This document shows positions 8,435 to 16,265 of a stretch of 64,000 nt of DNA, one piece after another. Position 1 is the stretch's first letter. Every line of letters starts with the position of its first letter. This stretch comes from an uncultured Lachnospiraceae bacterium (lineage in GTDB: Bacteria > Bacillota > Clostridia > Lachnospirales > Lachnospiraceae): contig CADABQ010000009.1 of NCBI GenBank assembly GCA_902786205.1, positions 1 through 64,000 of the forward strand, given 5' to 3'. The position numbers were made by a program, and so were the translations under genes. The notes below the pieces were generated by a model that saw only the letters and a program-made list of their open reading frames with translations, was not told the origin of the DNA and made no database searches.

Positions 8435-9097
8435 TTACTCCTCTATTACAAAGAAATCATCATCCTCTTTTTCCTGCTTCTTCTTTTTCCCCACAGAAGG
8501 TTTCTTTGTTTTCACAGGAGCTTTTGTTTCTGTCGGATGCTTTGTAACATTTGTTTCTGTTTTACTTTCTTCATTAGTCGTAGTCTTACTCTTTAAATCA
8601 AAATTTTCTTTTACTGTTTTTTCTTTTCTTTTATTTACCTTTTTTCCCTTGCTAACGACTATTACAATTTTTGTTCCATTTTCTACTTTTTTTCCCTTTG
8701 CAATGCTCTGTTTACATACTTTTCCTTTTTCAATTTTTGTATCATAATCATATTTAACCTTTACTTTAAGTCCAAGTTCTTTCAATACTACCTTAGCATC
8801 CTCTTTTTCCATGCCAAATACAGAAACCACCTTTATTTTTTGCTTTTTTTGATTACTATGTTCATCTGGTGTTGCAGTTGTTTCCGTAACAGTGGCGTCT
8901 TTTTTTACGTTATTCTTTTTATCACTGTTTGGTTTCATAACTAGAAAATAAACCAATCCCAAAATAATTACAAAAAATGTAATTATTCCAATTGTTCCAA
9001 GAATCCCTTTCCATTTTACATTACTCTTTTCAGAAAATTCTAAAATTACATCCTCTTCTTCATACTGTTTAGCTGGAATAATCTTTTCCTTATCCAT
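8435..9097 (-). CDS. Single-pass membrane protein with one PASTA domain
   Basis: A 220-residue protein with an acidic cytoplasmic N-terminus (1-29), one membrane helix at about 30-53, a linker, one PASTA-like domain at about 88-152 (ending G-T-K-I-V-I-V-V-S-K-G) and a long Lys/Thr-rich charged tail. PASTA domains usually bind muropeptides or lipid II on Ser/Thr kinases and PBPs, but no kinase is fused here. It stops five bases before essC and has its own GAAGGTG ribosome site, so the two are almost certainly co-transcribed. It might be the cell-wall anchor or an EssB-like accessory of this T7SS. That is inference; no EssB/EsaA homologue is visible in the window. Confidence 0.8.
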   Translation of the reverse strand: MDKEKIIPAKQYEEEDVILEFSEKSNVKWKGILGTIGIITFFVIILGLVYFLVMKPNSDKKNNVKKDATVTETTATPDEHSNQKKQKIKVVSVFGMEKEDAKVVLKELGLKVKVKYDYDTKIEKGKVCKQSIAKGKKVENGTKIVIVVSKGKKVNKRKEKTVKENFDLKSKTTTNEESKTETNVTKHPTETKAPVKTKKPSVGKKKKQEKEDDDFFVIEE

Positions 9098-9177
9098 CTT
9101 TTCACCTTCTTTATCAACTATGTAAACACACTTTTCCTATTTTTAGTTATCATAAACAAAATATTATTATTAACTAG

Positions 9178-9207
9178 AAAGAAAGCCCAAGCTACTACGC
9201 CCGGACT
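9178..9207 (-). terminator. Terminator after serA
   Basis: On the minus strand the transcript can form a nine-base-pair stem, AGTCCGGGC with GCTTGGGCT, around a GTAGTA loop, followed by TTTCTTTC. It lies about 30 bases after the serA stop. Confidence 0.7.
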
Positions 9208-9236
9208 CTCTTCTATCTCTATCTGCTTTTCCTTCT

Positions 9237-10397
9237 TTATTTTACAACACGTACCTTAAGTACACCGTCAATTGCATTTAACTTCTCTACAATTGCATCA
9301 GAAGCTGCTGACGCATCAATAATAGAGTAAGCAAAATCGCCTCTTGATTTGTTTACAAAGTTATCAATATTGATACCATCTGCAGAATATGCTGCTGTAA
9401 ATTGTGTCAACATATTTGGTACATTTTTATGGCAAATAGCAACACGAGAAGCACTCTCACAAACACCAGCATCGCATGCAGGGTAGTTTACAGAATTTTT
9501 GATGTTACCATTTTCAAAGAAGTCACGTAATTCATTGACTGCCATAACCGCACAGTTGTCTTCTGACTCTGCTGTAGATGCTCCAAGGTGAGGGAATGCA
9601 ACTACATTCTTTGCATTTGCAATCTTTGCTGTTGGAATATCAGTGATATATTTTGCAACTTTTCCGCTTTCCAATGCTGCTACCATATCATCATCATTTA
9701 CTAATACGTCTCTTGCAAAGTTCAATACGATTGCTCCATCCTTCATCATAGCGATCATGTCTTTGTTAATCATGCCCTTTGTGCTATCAAGTGCTGGTAC
9801 ATGAACAGTAATATAATCACACTCTTTGTATACTTCCTCGTTTGTCTTTACTACTTTTACATTTCTAGAAAGCTGTAATGCATGCTGTACAGAAAGGAAT
9901 GGATCGCATCCGATTACTTCCATACCTAAATGTGTTGCTACGTTTGCAACTAATACACCGATTGCTCCAAGACCGATTACACCAAGCTTTTTACCCTGGA
10001 TTTCTTTTCCTGCAAATGCCTTCTTTGCTTTTTCCATATCTTTACCAATGTTGGCATTGTCCTTGTTTTCGTCAACCCAGTTCATTCCGCCCTTGATGTC
10101 ACGAGATGCAAGCATAAGACCTGCAACAACTAACTCTTTTACACCATTTGCATTTGCACCTGGTGTATTAAATACTACGATACCTTTTTCTGCACATTTA
10201 TCCAAAGGAATGTTGTTTACACCTGCTCCTGCTCTTGCTACTGCTGCTAAATTGTCAGAAAGCTCTAAATCATGCATGGCTGCACTTCTTACTAATACAG
10301 CGTTTGCTTCTGCAAAATCTTCTGTCTTTTCGTAGTTATCTGTTAATAAATCTAAACCGCAAGCTGCGATTGGATTTAAGCAATTTACTTTAATCAT
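9237..10397 (-). CDS. serA: D-3-phosphoglycerate dehydrogenase
   Basis: A 386-residue NAD-dependent dehydrogenase that oxidises 3-phosphoglycerate to 3-phosphohydroxypyruvate, the first step of serine synthesis. The Rossmann motif G-L-G-A-I-G lies near residues 139-146. The substrate/catalytic Arg of N-F-A-R-D is near 227 and the catalytic His of F-P-H-L-G-A-S-T near 269. The C-terminal 70 residues look like an ACT domain, the usual site of serine feedback control. Start chosen at the ATG with AAAGGA upstream, which begins M-I-K-V-N-C-L-N-P-I. serC lies upstream in the same direction, separated by a lipoprotein gene. Confidence 0.95.
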   Translation of the reverse strand: MIKVNCLNPIAACGLDLLTDNYEKTEDFAEANAVLVRSAAMHDLELSDNLAAVARAGAGVNNIPLDKCAEKGIVVFNTPGANANGVKELVVAGLMLASRDIKGGMNWVDENKDNANIGKDMEKAKKAFAGKEIQGKKLGVIGLGAIGVLVANVATHLGMEVIGCDPFLSVQHALQLSRNVKVVKTNEEVYKECDYITVHVPALDSTKGMINKDMIAMMKDGAIVLNFARDVLVNDDDMVAALESGKVAKYITDIPTAKIANAKNVVAFPHLGASTAESEDNCAVMAVNELRDFFENGNIKNSVNYPACDAGVCESASRVAICHKNVPNMLTQFTAAYSADGINIDNFVNKSRGDFAYSIIDASAASDAIVEKLNAIDGVLKVRVVK

Positions 10398-10445
10398 TTT
10401 TCTTTTTCCTTTCTTCAATTGTCTAGAATAAAAGAGTAATAATAT

Positions 10446-10973
10446 TTACCATTCCTCTTTTACTGTTTTTATATCCGCATTCTTGGGAATATCCTTTTCT
10501 GAAATTTCATCTATTATTAGATTTCCTGTAGCCAATGCATTTTTGGTTTCTTTTAGCTCCTGACTACCATGCGTTCCCTTAAATGTCACATAAAAATATT
10601 CGTCTTTTCCCTGATTTGGTTCCAACATAAAAACGACTTTATCTTTCGTTTTCTTATCATAAGCAGGGATTACATCTTCCTTCACCAAGTTGTCATCTTC
10701 TTTTGCCATATTAGCACGCAAATAAAAATACTTTGTTTCTTCTGTGTTATTTATAATCGACAACAAATATGTAATTTCGATTGTATTGTCCTTCTTAATC
10801 TCATACTGCACTAATGTACTATCCTTTTCAACATATTCCAAATCCTGCTTTTCATATTTTGTTTCTGTTGAACTTGCCTTCTGATCTACATTATTATTTA
10901 CCTTCGAACTACATCCACATAAAAGTAAAGCAACCATAAGACAAAATACCTTATTCATTTTTCTATTTTTCAT
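10446..10973 (-). CDS. Putative lipoprotein between serC and serA
   Basis: A 175-residue protein starting M-K-N-R-K-M-N-K with a hydrophobic stretch and a lipobox-like L-L-L-C-G-C at about residue 20, so it is probably lipidated and anchored outside the membrane. The rest is a beta-rich extracytoplasmic domain with no family I recognise. The GGAGG six bases before the ATG at 10973 fixes the start and rules out the longer frame. It ends about 50 bases before serA, so the two may share a transcript. There is no visible link to serine metabolism. Confidence 0.75.
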   Translation of the reverse strand: MKNRKMNKVFCLMVALLLCGCSSKVNNNVDQKASSTETKYEKQDLEYVEKDSTLVQYEIKKDNTIEITYLLSIINNTEETKYFYLRANMAKEDDNLVKEDVIPAYDKKTKDKVVFMLEPNQGKDEYFYVTFKGTHGSQELKETKNALATGNLIIDEISEKDIPKNADIKTVKEEW

Positions 10974-11010
10974 ATTTGCCTCCACTATTAAACATGCATA
11001 TGGAATAAGA

Positions 11011-11049
11011 TAAACACCAAAAAGCACCTAACATACTTTTTAGTGTTTA
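11011..11049 (-). terminator. Hairpin after serC
   Basis: TAAACACCAAAAAG pairs with CTTTTTAGTGTTTA around an 11-base loop. On the minus strand it lies 27 bases after the serC stop and is followed by TCTTATT, a moderate U-run. It probably attenuates or ends the serC transcript before the lipoprotein gene. Confidence 0.65.
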
Positions 11050-11075
11050 TCCGTATCTTTATTTTATTTTTCTAT

Positions 11076-12158
11076 TTAAGCATTTTCTGCTTCGAACTTC
11101 TTCATAAATTCTACAAGCTTTTCTACACCTTCCTTAGGCATAGCGTTGTAGATGCTGGCTCTCATACCACCAACGGTTCTGTGTCCCTTTAAGTTTTCAA
11201 GTCCTGCTGCCTTTGCTTCTGCAACAAATTTAGCATCTAAGTCCTTATCACCTGTTACAAATGGAACATTCATAAGAGAACGATCTTCTTTGCGTACAGT
11301 ACCCTTAAATAACTTACTCTGATCTAAGTAATCATAAAGGATTTTTGCTTTCTCCTCATTTCTCTGCTTCATTACTTCTAAGCCGCCCATCTTTTTCAGC
11401 CACTTAAATACTTTTCCACAGATATAAATTCCATAGCAAGGAGGTGTATTATAAAGAGAATCTGCATCTGCCTGTGTTTTATATTTGAGCATAGTTGGTG
11501 TTCCTTCTAATACATCATCTGTAATTAAATCTTCACGAATGATTGCAATTACAACACCTGCTGGTCCAACGTTCTTCTGAACACCGCCATAAATAACTCC
11601 GTACTTTATAACATCTACTGGCTCTGATAAAAAGCAAGAAGATACATCTGCTACTAAAGTCTTACCTTTTGTATTTGGTAATGTTTTATATTTTGTACCA
11701 TAAATTGTATTATTTTCGCAAATGTATACATAATCTGCATCCTCGCTAATTGGAAGATCACTACAATCTGGGATATACGAGTATGTCTTATCCTCGGAAG
11801 AAGCAATTGCATTTACTTTACCATACTTCTGAGCTTCCTGATATGCTTTCTTTGCCCATTGTCCTGTGATAATGTAATCTGCTACTTTGTTCTTCATAAG
11901 GTTCATTGGAATAGCTGCAAACTGTTGCGATGCTCCACCCTGTAAAAACAATACTTTGTAGTTGTCTGGAATGTGCATTAAGTCTCTGATATCCTGTTCT
12001 GCTTCTTTGATAATATCATCAAAAGCTTTGGATCTGTGGCTCATTTCCATTACGGACATACCAGTACCCTTGTAATCTAACATCTCGTCTGCTGCTTCTT
12101 TCAATACTTCTTCTGGCAATACTGCCGGACCTGCTGAAAAGTTATAAACTCTTCCCAT
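11076..12158 (-). CDS. serC: Phosphoserine aminotransferase
   Basis: A 360-residue PLP enzyme (class V aminotransferase) that converts 3-phosphohydroxypyruvate and glutamate to phosphoserine. The N-terminus Y-N-F-S-A-G-P-A-V-L-P is diagnostic. The Schiff-base lysine is in G-G-V-Q-K-N-V-G-P-A-G near residue 195, and the C-terminal H-R-T-V-G-G-M-R-A-S-I-Y-N-A motif binds substrate. Length equals the family norm. AAAGGAGG directly precedes the ATG at 12158. A strong promoter lies 160 bases upstream. With serA it gives two of the three serine pathway steps; serB is not in the window. Confidence 0.96.
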   Translation of the reverse strand: MGRVYNFSAGPAVLPEEVLKEAADEMLDYKGTGMSVMEMSHRSKAFDDIIKEAEQDIRDLMHIPDNYKVLFLQGGASQQFAAIPMNLMKNKVADYIITGQWAKKAYQEAQKYGKVNAIASSEDKTYSYIPDCSDLPISEDADYVYICENNTIYGTKYKTLPNTKGKTLVADVSSCFLSEPVDVIKYGVIYGGVQKNVGPAGVVIAIIREDLITDDVLEGTPTMLKYKTQADADSLYNTPPCYGIYICGKVFKWLKKMGGLEVMKQRNEEKAKILYDYLDQSKLFKGTVRKEDRSLMNVPFVTGDKDLDAKFVAEAKAAGLENLKGHRTVGGMRASIYNAMPKEGVEKLVEFMKKFEAENA

Positions 12159-12318
12159 GTTGAATCCTCCTTTATTCTTTTGATCATCTATGCTGGCATG
12201 ATGCAATAGACAATCCCATTTTTATTTCTCGCAGTCTTATGAACTGTGATTTTCGTTCCTATGTATCTTTTCTATCTTTTGCCAAAAGATACTTTCCTAT
12301 TAAATAAATACCACTCCC

Positions 12319-12347
12319 ATTATAAAACTTAGTTAAATTTTCGTCAA
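12319..12347 (-). promoter_or_regulatory. Sigma-A promoter of serC
   Basis: On the minus strand: TTGACG, 17 bases, TATAAT. The predicted 5' leader to the serC ATG is about 150 bases. It contains a tight hairpin TATCTTTT-GGC-AAAAGATA and an 11-codon frame (ATG at about 12214) with two Ser codons. Confidence 0.8.
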
Positions 12348-12430
12348 TCTCTATTTTCTTCTTCCTAATTTTTTCTCTTTAATTTTTCTACTTTTTTTAT
12401 ATAGTTAGTAAAGCAAATGCTCTAATAACA

Positions 12431-12458
12431 AAAATCCGAGGTTCTTTCGAACCCCAGA
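12431..12458 (-). terminator. Terminator of the subtilase gene
   Basis: Minus-strand stem TCTGGGGTTC / GAACCTCGGA with a GAAA tetraloop, followed by TTTTTG. It lies about 60 bases after the subtilase stop. Confidence 0.85.
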
Positions 12459-12519
12459 CTTTCATTCAAGTACTATTATTTATACACAACTACTCTTTTT
12501 TCCCTATTTATCCGCTCTT

Positions 12520-15500
12520 TTACTTTGTTACATTTAAGAAAATGGCCTGTGATTCTTCTCCATGATCCTCAAATTGATTTACAGAATAGATTATCTTAAC
12601 TTTTCCTGTCTTAGAAGGTTTCCATGCATAAGTATAGATTCCCTTTTCTACTCTTGTAAATATGCTTGTATAACTAGATGAGTCCGAAGAACGAATGATT
12701 TCTGTTGTTCCATCTTCATAAACAAATTTTAATTCTCGGTAATCACGATAATTTCCATGCTCAAATTCTGACTTCATGGTAAAGTTTACCGTATCACCAA
12801 CTGCCACGGTATCTCGATCAATAGAAACGGATGGCACAATTGGTGTACAATTTCTAAGAATCCCCGAATATCCCCATGTTCCATTTGATTTATTCGCTGC
12901 ACTATATGGTTTAAAGCACTTATTGTCAACTGATGAATCGTATGCTGGTAATGTCAAATCTGCGGTCTGTTGATCCCATCCATTTTCCTTATTTTTGAAC
13001 AGGATATACTTATAAGACTTATCAATGTTAAACATATAATGCTGCTTTTCACTTCCACCACTTACAAAAGAAGAAGTATATACTTTGTAATCCTGTGGAT
13101 TATTCCATACATATGCATATACCTCATCCCATCCACTTACTGAATTATCAAAGTCAACTGTCACGTAAGTCTGTGGTGTTGGTGTCTGGGTTGGTACTGG
13201 TGTTATAGTCGGTGTAGTTGTTGGTGCTACTGTTGGTGCAATATATTTCTTCCAATTTCCTGATGTTTTATTTGCAGAACTGTTTGGTTCAAAAATATAA
13301 CCATCTGCACTTTGCATCATTGTATCAGTCGTCTGCTTGTCCCAACTACTTGTTCCTTCCGTATTTTTGAATAATACCTTTGTATATTTTTTTGGTACTT
13401 TAAATTGATATACATTAGTAGCTACTTTTGTGCCTTCATATGTCGTTGCATCCGTATTTGTACTCCATACATACGCATATACCTTAGACCAATTTGTCTT
13501 TTCATTATTATAATAGAATACAACATCAGTACCCTGCGTTGGTGCTACTGTTGCTGTCGCGGTTGGGGCTACTGTTGCCGTTGCGGTTGGGGCTACTGTT
13601 GCCGTTGCGGTCGGTACTACTGTTGCCGTTGCAGTTGGTGTCGCAGTTGCTCCTGATGCCTGATACCATTCACCATCTGGTTTTGTATAAGTAGCATATG
13701 GTTTATAACAATTTTTTGAATCTTTTGGCATCTGCAAGTCCTTTGTTTGCAAAATCCAAGAGGTAGTATCTCCAGTATTTTTAAATAAGATATAGTTATA
13801 AGAACCTGCTATTTCAAATGTGTAAATGTTATTGGTAACATCTGTTGGACTAAACAATTTGAAATCCTGTGTATTATTCCATACATATGCATATACGTTA
13901 TTCCACTTTGCAATAGAATTATCAAACTTAACGGTTGTAGCTGGTGCTACTGTTGTAGTTGCGGTTGGTGATGGTGTTGTAATGCTTCCTGTATAAGCAT
14001 ACCATGTACCTGCTGATTTATTGGCAGAACTATATGGTTTCCAGCAATTATTATTGTCCGTAGGAACCACTAAATCACCTGTTTGGATTACCCATCCTGT
14101 CTGTGTATTCTTAAATATAACCTTTTTGTAATTATCTGGAACTGTCACTTTATAAATCTTATTTGCCGCATCCACTAATGTAGTAGACAATACTTTAGCA
14201 CTTGATTCCTGTCCATCTGTCCACACATAAGCATATACCTGTCCCCAGTTAGCAGCAGAATTATCAAAGTATAGATTGGTTCCATCTCCCTGGCTTCCTA
14301 CAGCAGCTTTTGAAGCCAAATAAAGGTCAACCATTGGATAACTATCACGTCCAGACACATCTGCACTGTAATCCCCTACCTGAATACTTGTATTTTCCAT
14401 CATCAACTTCTTTACTTCCGCACCTGATAGAGTTGGATTTAATGACCAGATATAAGCTAATGCTCCTGTAACATGAGGTGCTGCCATAGATGTTCCACTT
14501 AATAATCCATAAGAATTATTTTTCAGACAACTATAAATATCATCTCCTGGTGCAACAACATCTACATACTTTCCATAATTTGAAAAATATGCTGTTTTAT
14601 ATGTATTGGAACCTAAGTTTCTTGCAGCTCCAACAATGACCTTATGATTTAAGATATCATCTATTGTTACATGATATCCAGCATCCAATGTAGTGTCTTT
14701 TGTAATACCTGCAAAACTACCATTCCAAGTAGAATCAAGTGTGCTATTTCCTGCCGATTGTACTACAAGGAAATCGTAACCTTGGTCTAATAGTTTTGCC
14801 ATCGCATTTGCCGCTGCTATTCCCCCAGATCTTCCACTAGCTTCACTAGGAAATCTTAATCCCCACGAGCAATTGACTACCTTTGCACCATTTTGGATCA
14901 ACTCAACAACATTAGATGTTCCCATCTGTGATTTTACAATTGTATCCGCATTCCAAAGTACACCTGTCACTCCAGTTCCATTATTTCCAATACCACCGAT
15001 TGTTCCAGCTACATGCGTTCCATGATTATGTTCTGTAACATCAGAGGTAATTGATGTAAGCTTCAAATCTTCATGGTTCATATCAAAGCCAGCATCAGAA
15101 ATACCTACTTTAATGGCAGCTTTTCCTTCGGACGTACGACTTAGTTTGTCCTGATACTGCCATGCAGATTCTGCATGAATGGCTTCCAATCCCCAGTTAT
15201 TTCCTTCTGGGTTGTTTTCTGTCCATTCATTCTCTCCACCCCAAGGATCATTTGGAAGAGCTGCTACATCATTTACATAATTATAATCTGCCTGTATAAC
15301 TTCATCATATGCATTAAACTTTTTAATGTATTTTTTCAAGGCAGCAGCATCTGCGCCATCAAATTTTACCTGATACTCGTCAATCGCATAAAGAACACCA
15401 ATTTGTTCTCCACCTACATTTTTTATAATTTCCTGACAACGTTCTTTGCTAACCTTACTCTTAAACATAACGATAAGCTGTTCCGCTGCATATGCATTTC

Positions 15501-15912
15501 CCTCGGAAGTAGTCTCCTCTTTTGTTACCTCTTCAAAGGAACCATTATCATAATTAACATTCACTTCCTTTTCTGTCTTTTTTCCATCCGAAGTCTTAAC
15601 TGTAATTGTAACCGTGTTTTTCCCCGGTCTTAATAATAAATCATCAACTGCCCACTGTTTTCCATTGACAGTTGCATCGCTTTCCGCATACACCTCTCCA
15701 TCTTCTGCGGTTGCCTTATAATCAACACTTTTAATTGTTTTTGAAGAAGAAACCTTTCCACTGATTACCTCTCCTGCTTCTGTAGTTGTACTGCTCATAC
15801 TATCTACAGAAATTTCTGTACTACTTGTTGCAGCACTTGCAATGTTTGCACCCATTCCATTAGGAATTACCATAGATAGTGCTAACAATGCTGCCAATAC
15901 TTTTTTTCTCAT
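12520..15912 (-). CDS. Secreted subtilisin-family protease with four starch-binding-like modules
   Basis: A 1130-residue exported S8 serine protease. A signal peptide ending A-N-I-A-S-A-A (about residue 28) is followed by an Ig-like segment (35-125) and an I9-like prodomain (140-215). The catalytic domain has Asp near 272 (I-S-D-A-G-F-D), His near 297 (H-G-T-H-V-A-G) and Ser near 470 (S-G-T-S-M-A-A-P-H), so the triad is intact. Four repeated modules of about 95 residues follow at roughly 544-640, 660-750, 796-888 and 917-1019. Each has F-D-N-S-x-x-x-W-x-x-V-Y-A-Y-V-W, I-L-F-K-N and K-P-Y-x-x-x-x-K-x-x-G-x-W, and resembles CBM26. T/P/A-rich linkers separate them, and an Ig-like domain ends the protein. 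Start at ATG 15912 (AAGGAG, eight bases) rather than GTG 15921. Confidence 0.9.
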   Translation of the reverse strand: MRKKVLAALLALSMVIPNGMGANIASAATSSTEISVDSMSSTTTEAGEVISGKVSSSKTIKSVDYKATAEDGEVYAESDATVNGKQWAVDDLLLRPGKNTVTITVKTSDGKKTEKEVNVNYDNGSFEEVTKEETTSEGNAYAAEQLIVMFKSKVSKERCQEIIKNVGGEQIGVLYAIDEYQVKFDGADAAALKKYIKKFNAYDEVIQADYNYVNDVAALPNDPWGGENEWTENNPEGNNWGLEAIHAESAWQYQDKLSRTSEGKAAIKVGISDAGFDMNHEDLKLTSITSDVTEHNHGTHVAGTIGGIGNNGTGVTGVLWNADTIVKSQMGTSNVVELIQNGAKVVNCSWGLRFPSEASGRSGGIAAANAMAKLLDQGYDFLVVQSAGNSTLDSTWNGSFAGITKDTTLDAGYHVTIDDILNHKVIVGAARNLGSNTYKTAYFSNYGKYVDVVAPGDDIYSCLKNNSYGLLSGTSMAAPHVTGALAYIWSLNPTLSGAEVKKLMMENTSIQVGDYSADVSGRDSYPMVDLYLASKAAVGSQGDGTNLYFDNSAANWGQVYAYVWTDGQESSAKVLSTTLVDAANKIYKVTVPDNYKKVIFKNTQTGWVIQTGDLVVPTDNNNCWKPYSSANKSAGTWYAYTGSITTPSPTATTTVAPATTVKFDNSIAKWNNVYAYVWNNTQDFKLFSPTDVTNNIYTFEIAGSYNYILFKNTGDTTSWILQTKDLQMPKDSKNCYKPYATYTKPDGEWYQASGATATPTATATVVPTATATVAPTATATVAPTATATVAPTQGTDVVFYYNNEKTNWSKVYAYVWSTNTDATTYEGTKVATNVYQFKVPKKYTKVLFKNTEGTSSWDKQTTDTMMQSADGYIFEPNSSANKTSGNWKKYIAPTVAPTTTPTITPVPTQTPTPQTYVTVDFDNSVSGWDEVYAYVWNNPQDYKVYTSSFVSGGSEKQHYMFNIDKSYKYILFKNKENGWDQQTADLTLPAYDSSVDNKCFKPYSAANKSNGTWGYSGILRNCTPIVPSVSIDRDTVAVGDTVNFTMKSEFEHGNYRDYRELKFVYEDGTTEIIRSSDSSSYTSIFTRVEKGIYTYAWKPSKTGKVKIIYSVNQFEDHGEESQAIFLNVTK
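13545..13645 (-). repeat. 24-bp tandem repeats encoding an ATATVAPT linker
   Basis: Within the subtilase gene, four near-identical 24-bp units encode the linker A-T-A-T-V-A-P-T between the second and third modules. Copy number is likely to vary between strains by slippage. Confidence 0.85.
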
Positions 15913-15949
15913 CAATTTCACTCCTTCTTAAGAACGCAAAACCATTTTG

Positions 15950-15979
15950 TTACGTAGATGTTAATTTTTTACTACGTAA
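15950..15979. promoter_or_regulatory. Operator-like inverted repeat in a divergent promoter region
   Basis: TTACGTAG and CTACGTAA form a perfect 8-bp inverted repeat 14 bases apart. Outer half-sites TTGTTAC and GTAACAA extend the symmetry. It lies 38 bases upstream of the subtilase start, where a repressor or activator would act. The rest of the 353-base gap to 16266 is AT-rich. Confidence 0.5.
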
Positions 15980-16205
15980 TAGTAACAAATTTTACCTTTG
16001 TATTGCAATCCCCAGTTTTTCTCAATTTTATGATGCAACCCATTAGCTTTCTTCTATTTTTAACATTATTTTCTATTTTGGGGGAGAAATTTTGTACTTT
16101 TTTTCCTATAATAATATTCTTTTTTTATGGTCTTATATATATATATACCCCAATTTTCCTGTCATAAAGAGCAATTTTTTTCTCTTTTTTATTTTTCATA
16201 TATCT

Positions 16206-16233
16206 TTGCAAAAGAATAATTTTATGCTATACT
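16206..16233 (+). promoter_or_regulatory. Promoter of the Big_2/Big_14 surface protein gene
   Basis: TTGCAA, 16 bases, TATACT with an extended -10 TGC. It lies 33 bases before the start codon at 16266. Confidence 0.65.
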
Positions 16234-16265
16234 TAACCAAAAAGTCTAGAAAGGATGAAAAAAAT

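Noticed and set aside
13405..13694. Cys/Leu-rich plus-strand frames opposite the subtilase repeats
   Set aside because: They are shadows of the low-complexity linker repeats, with no ribosome sites.
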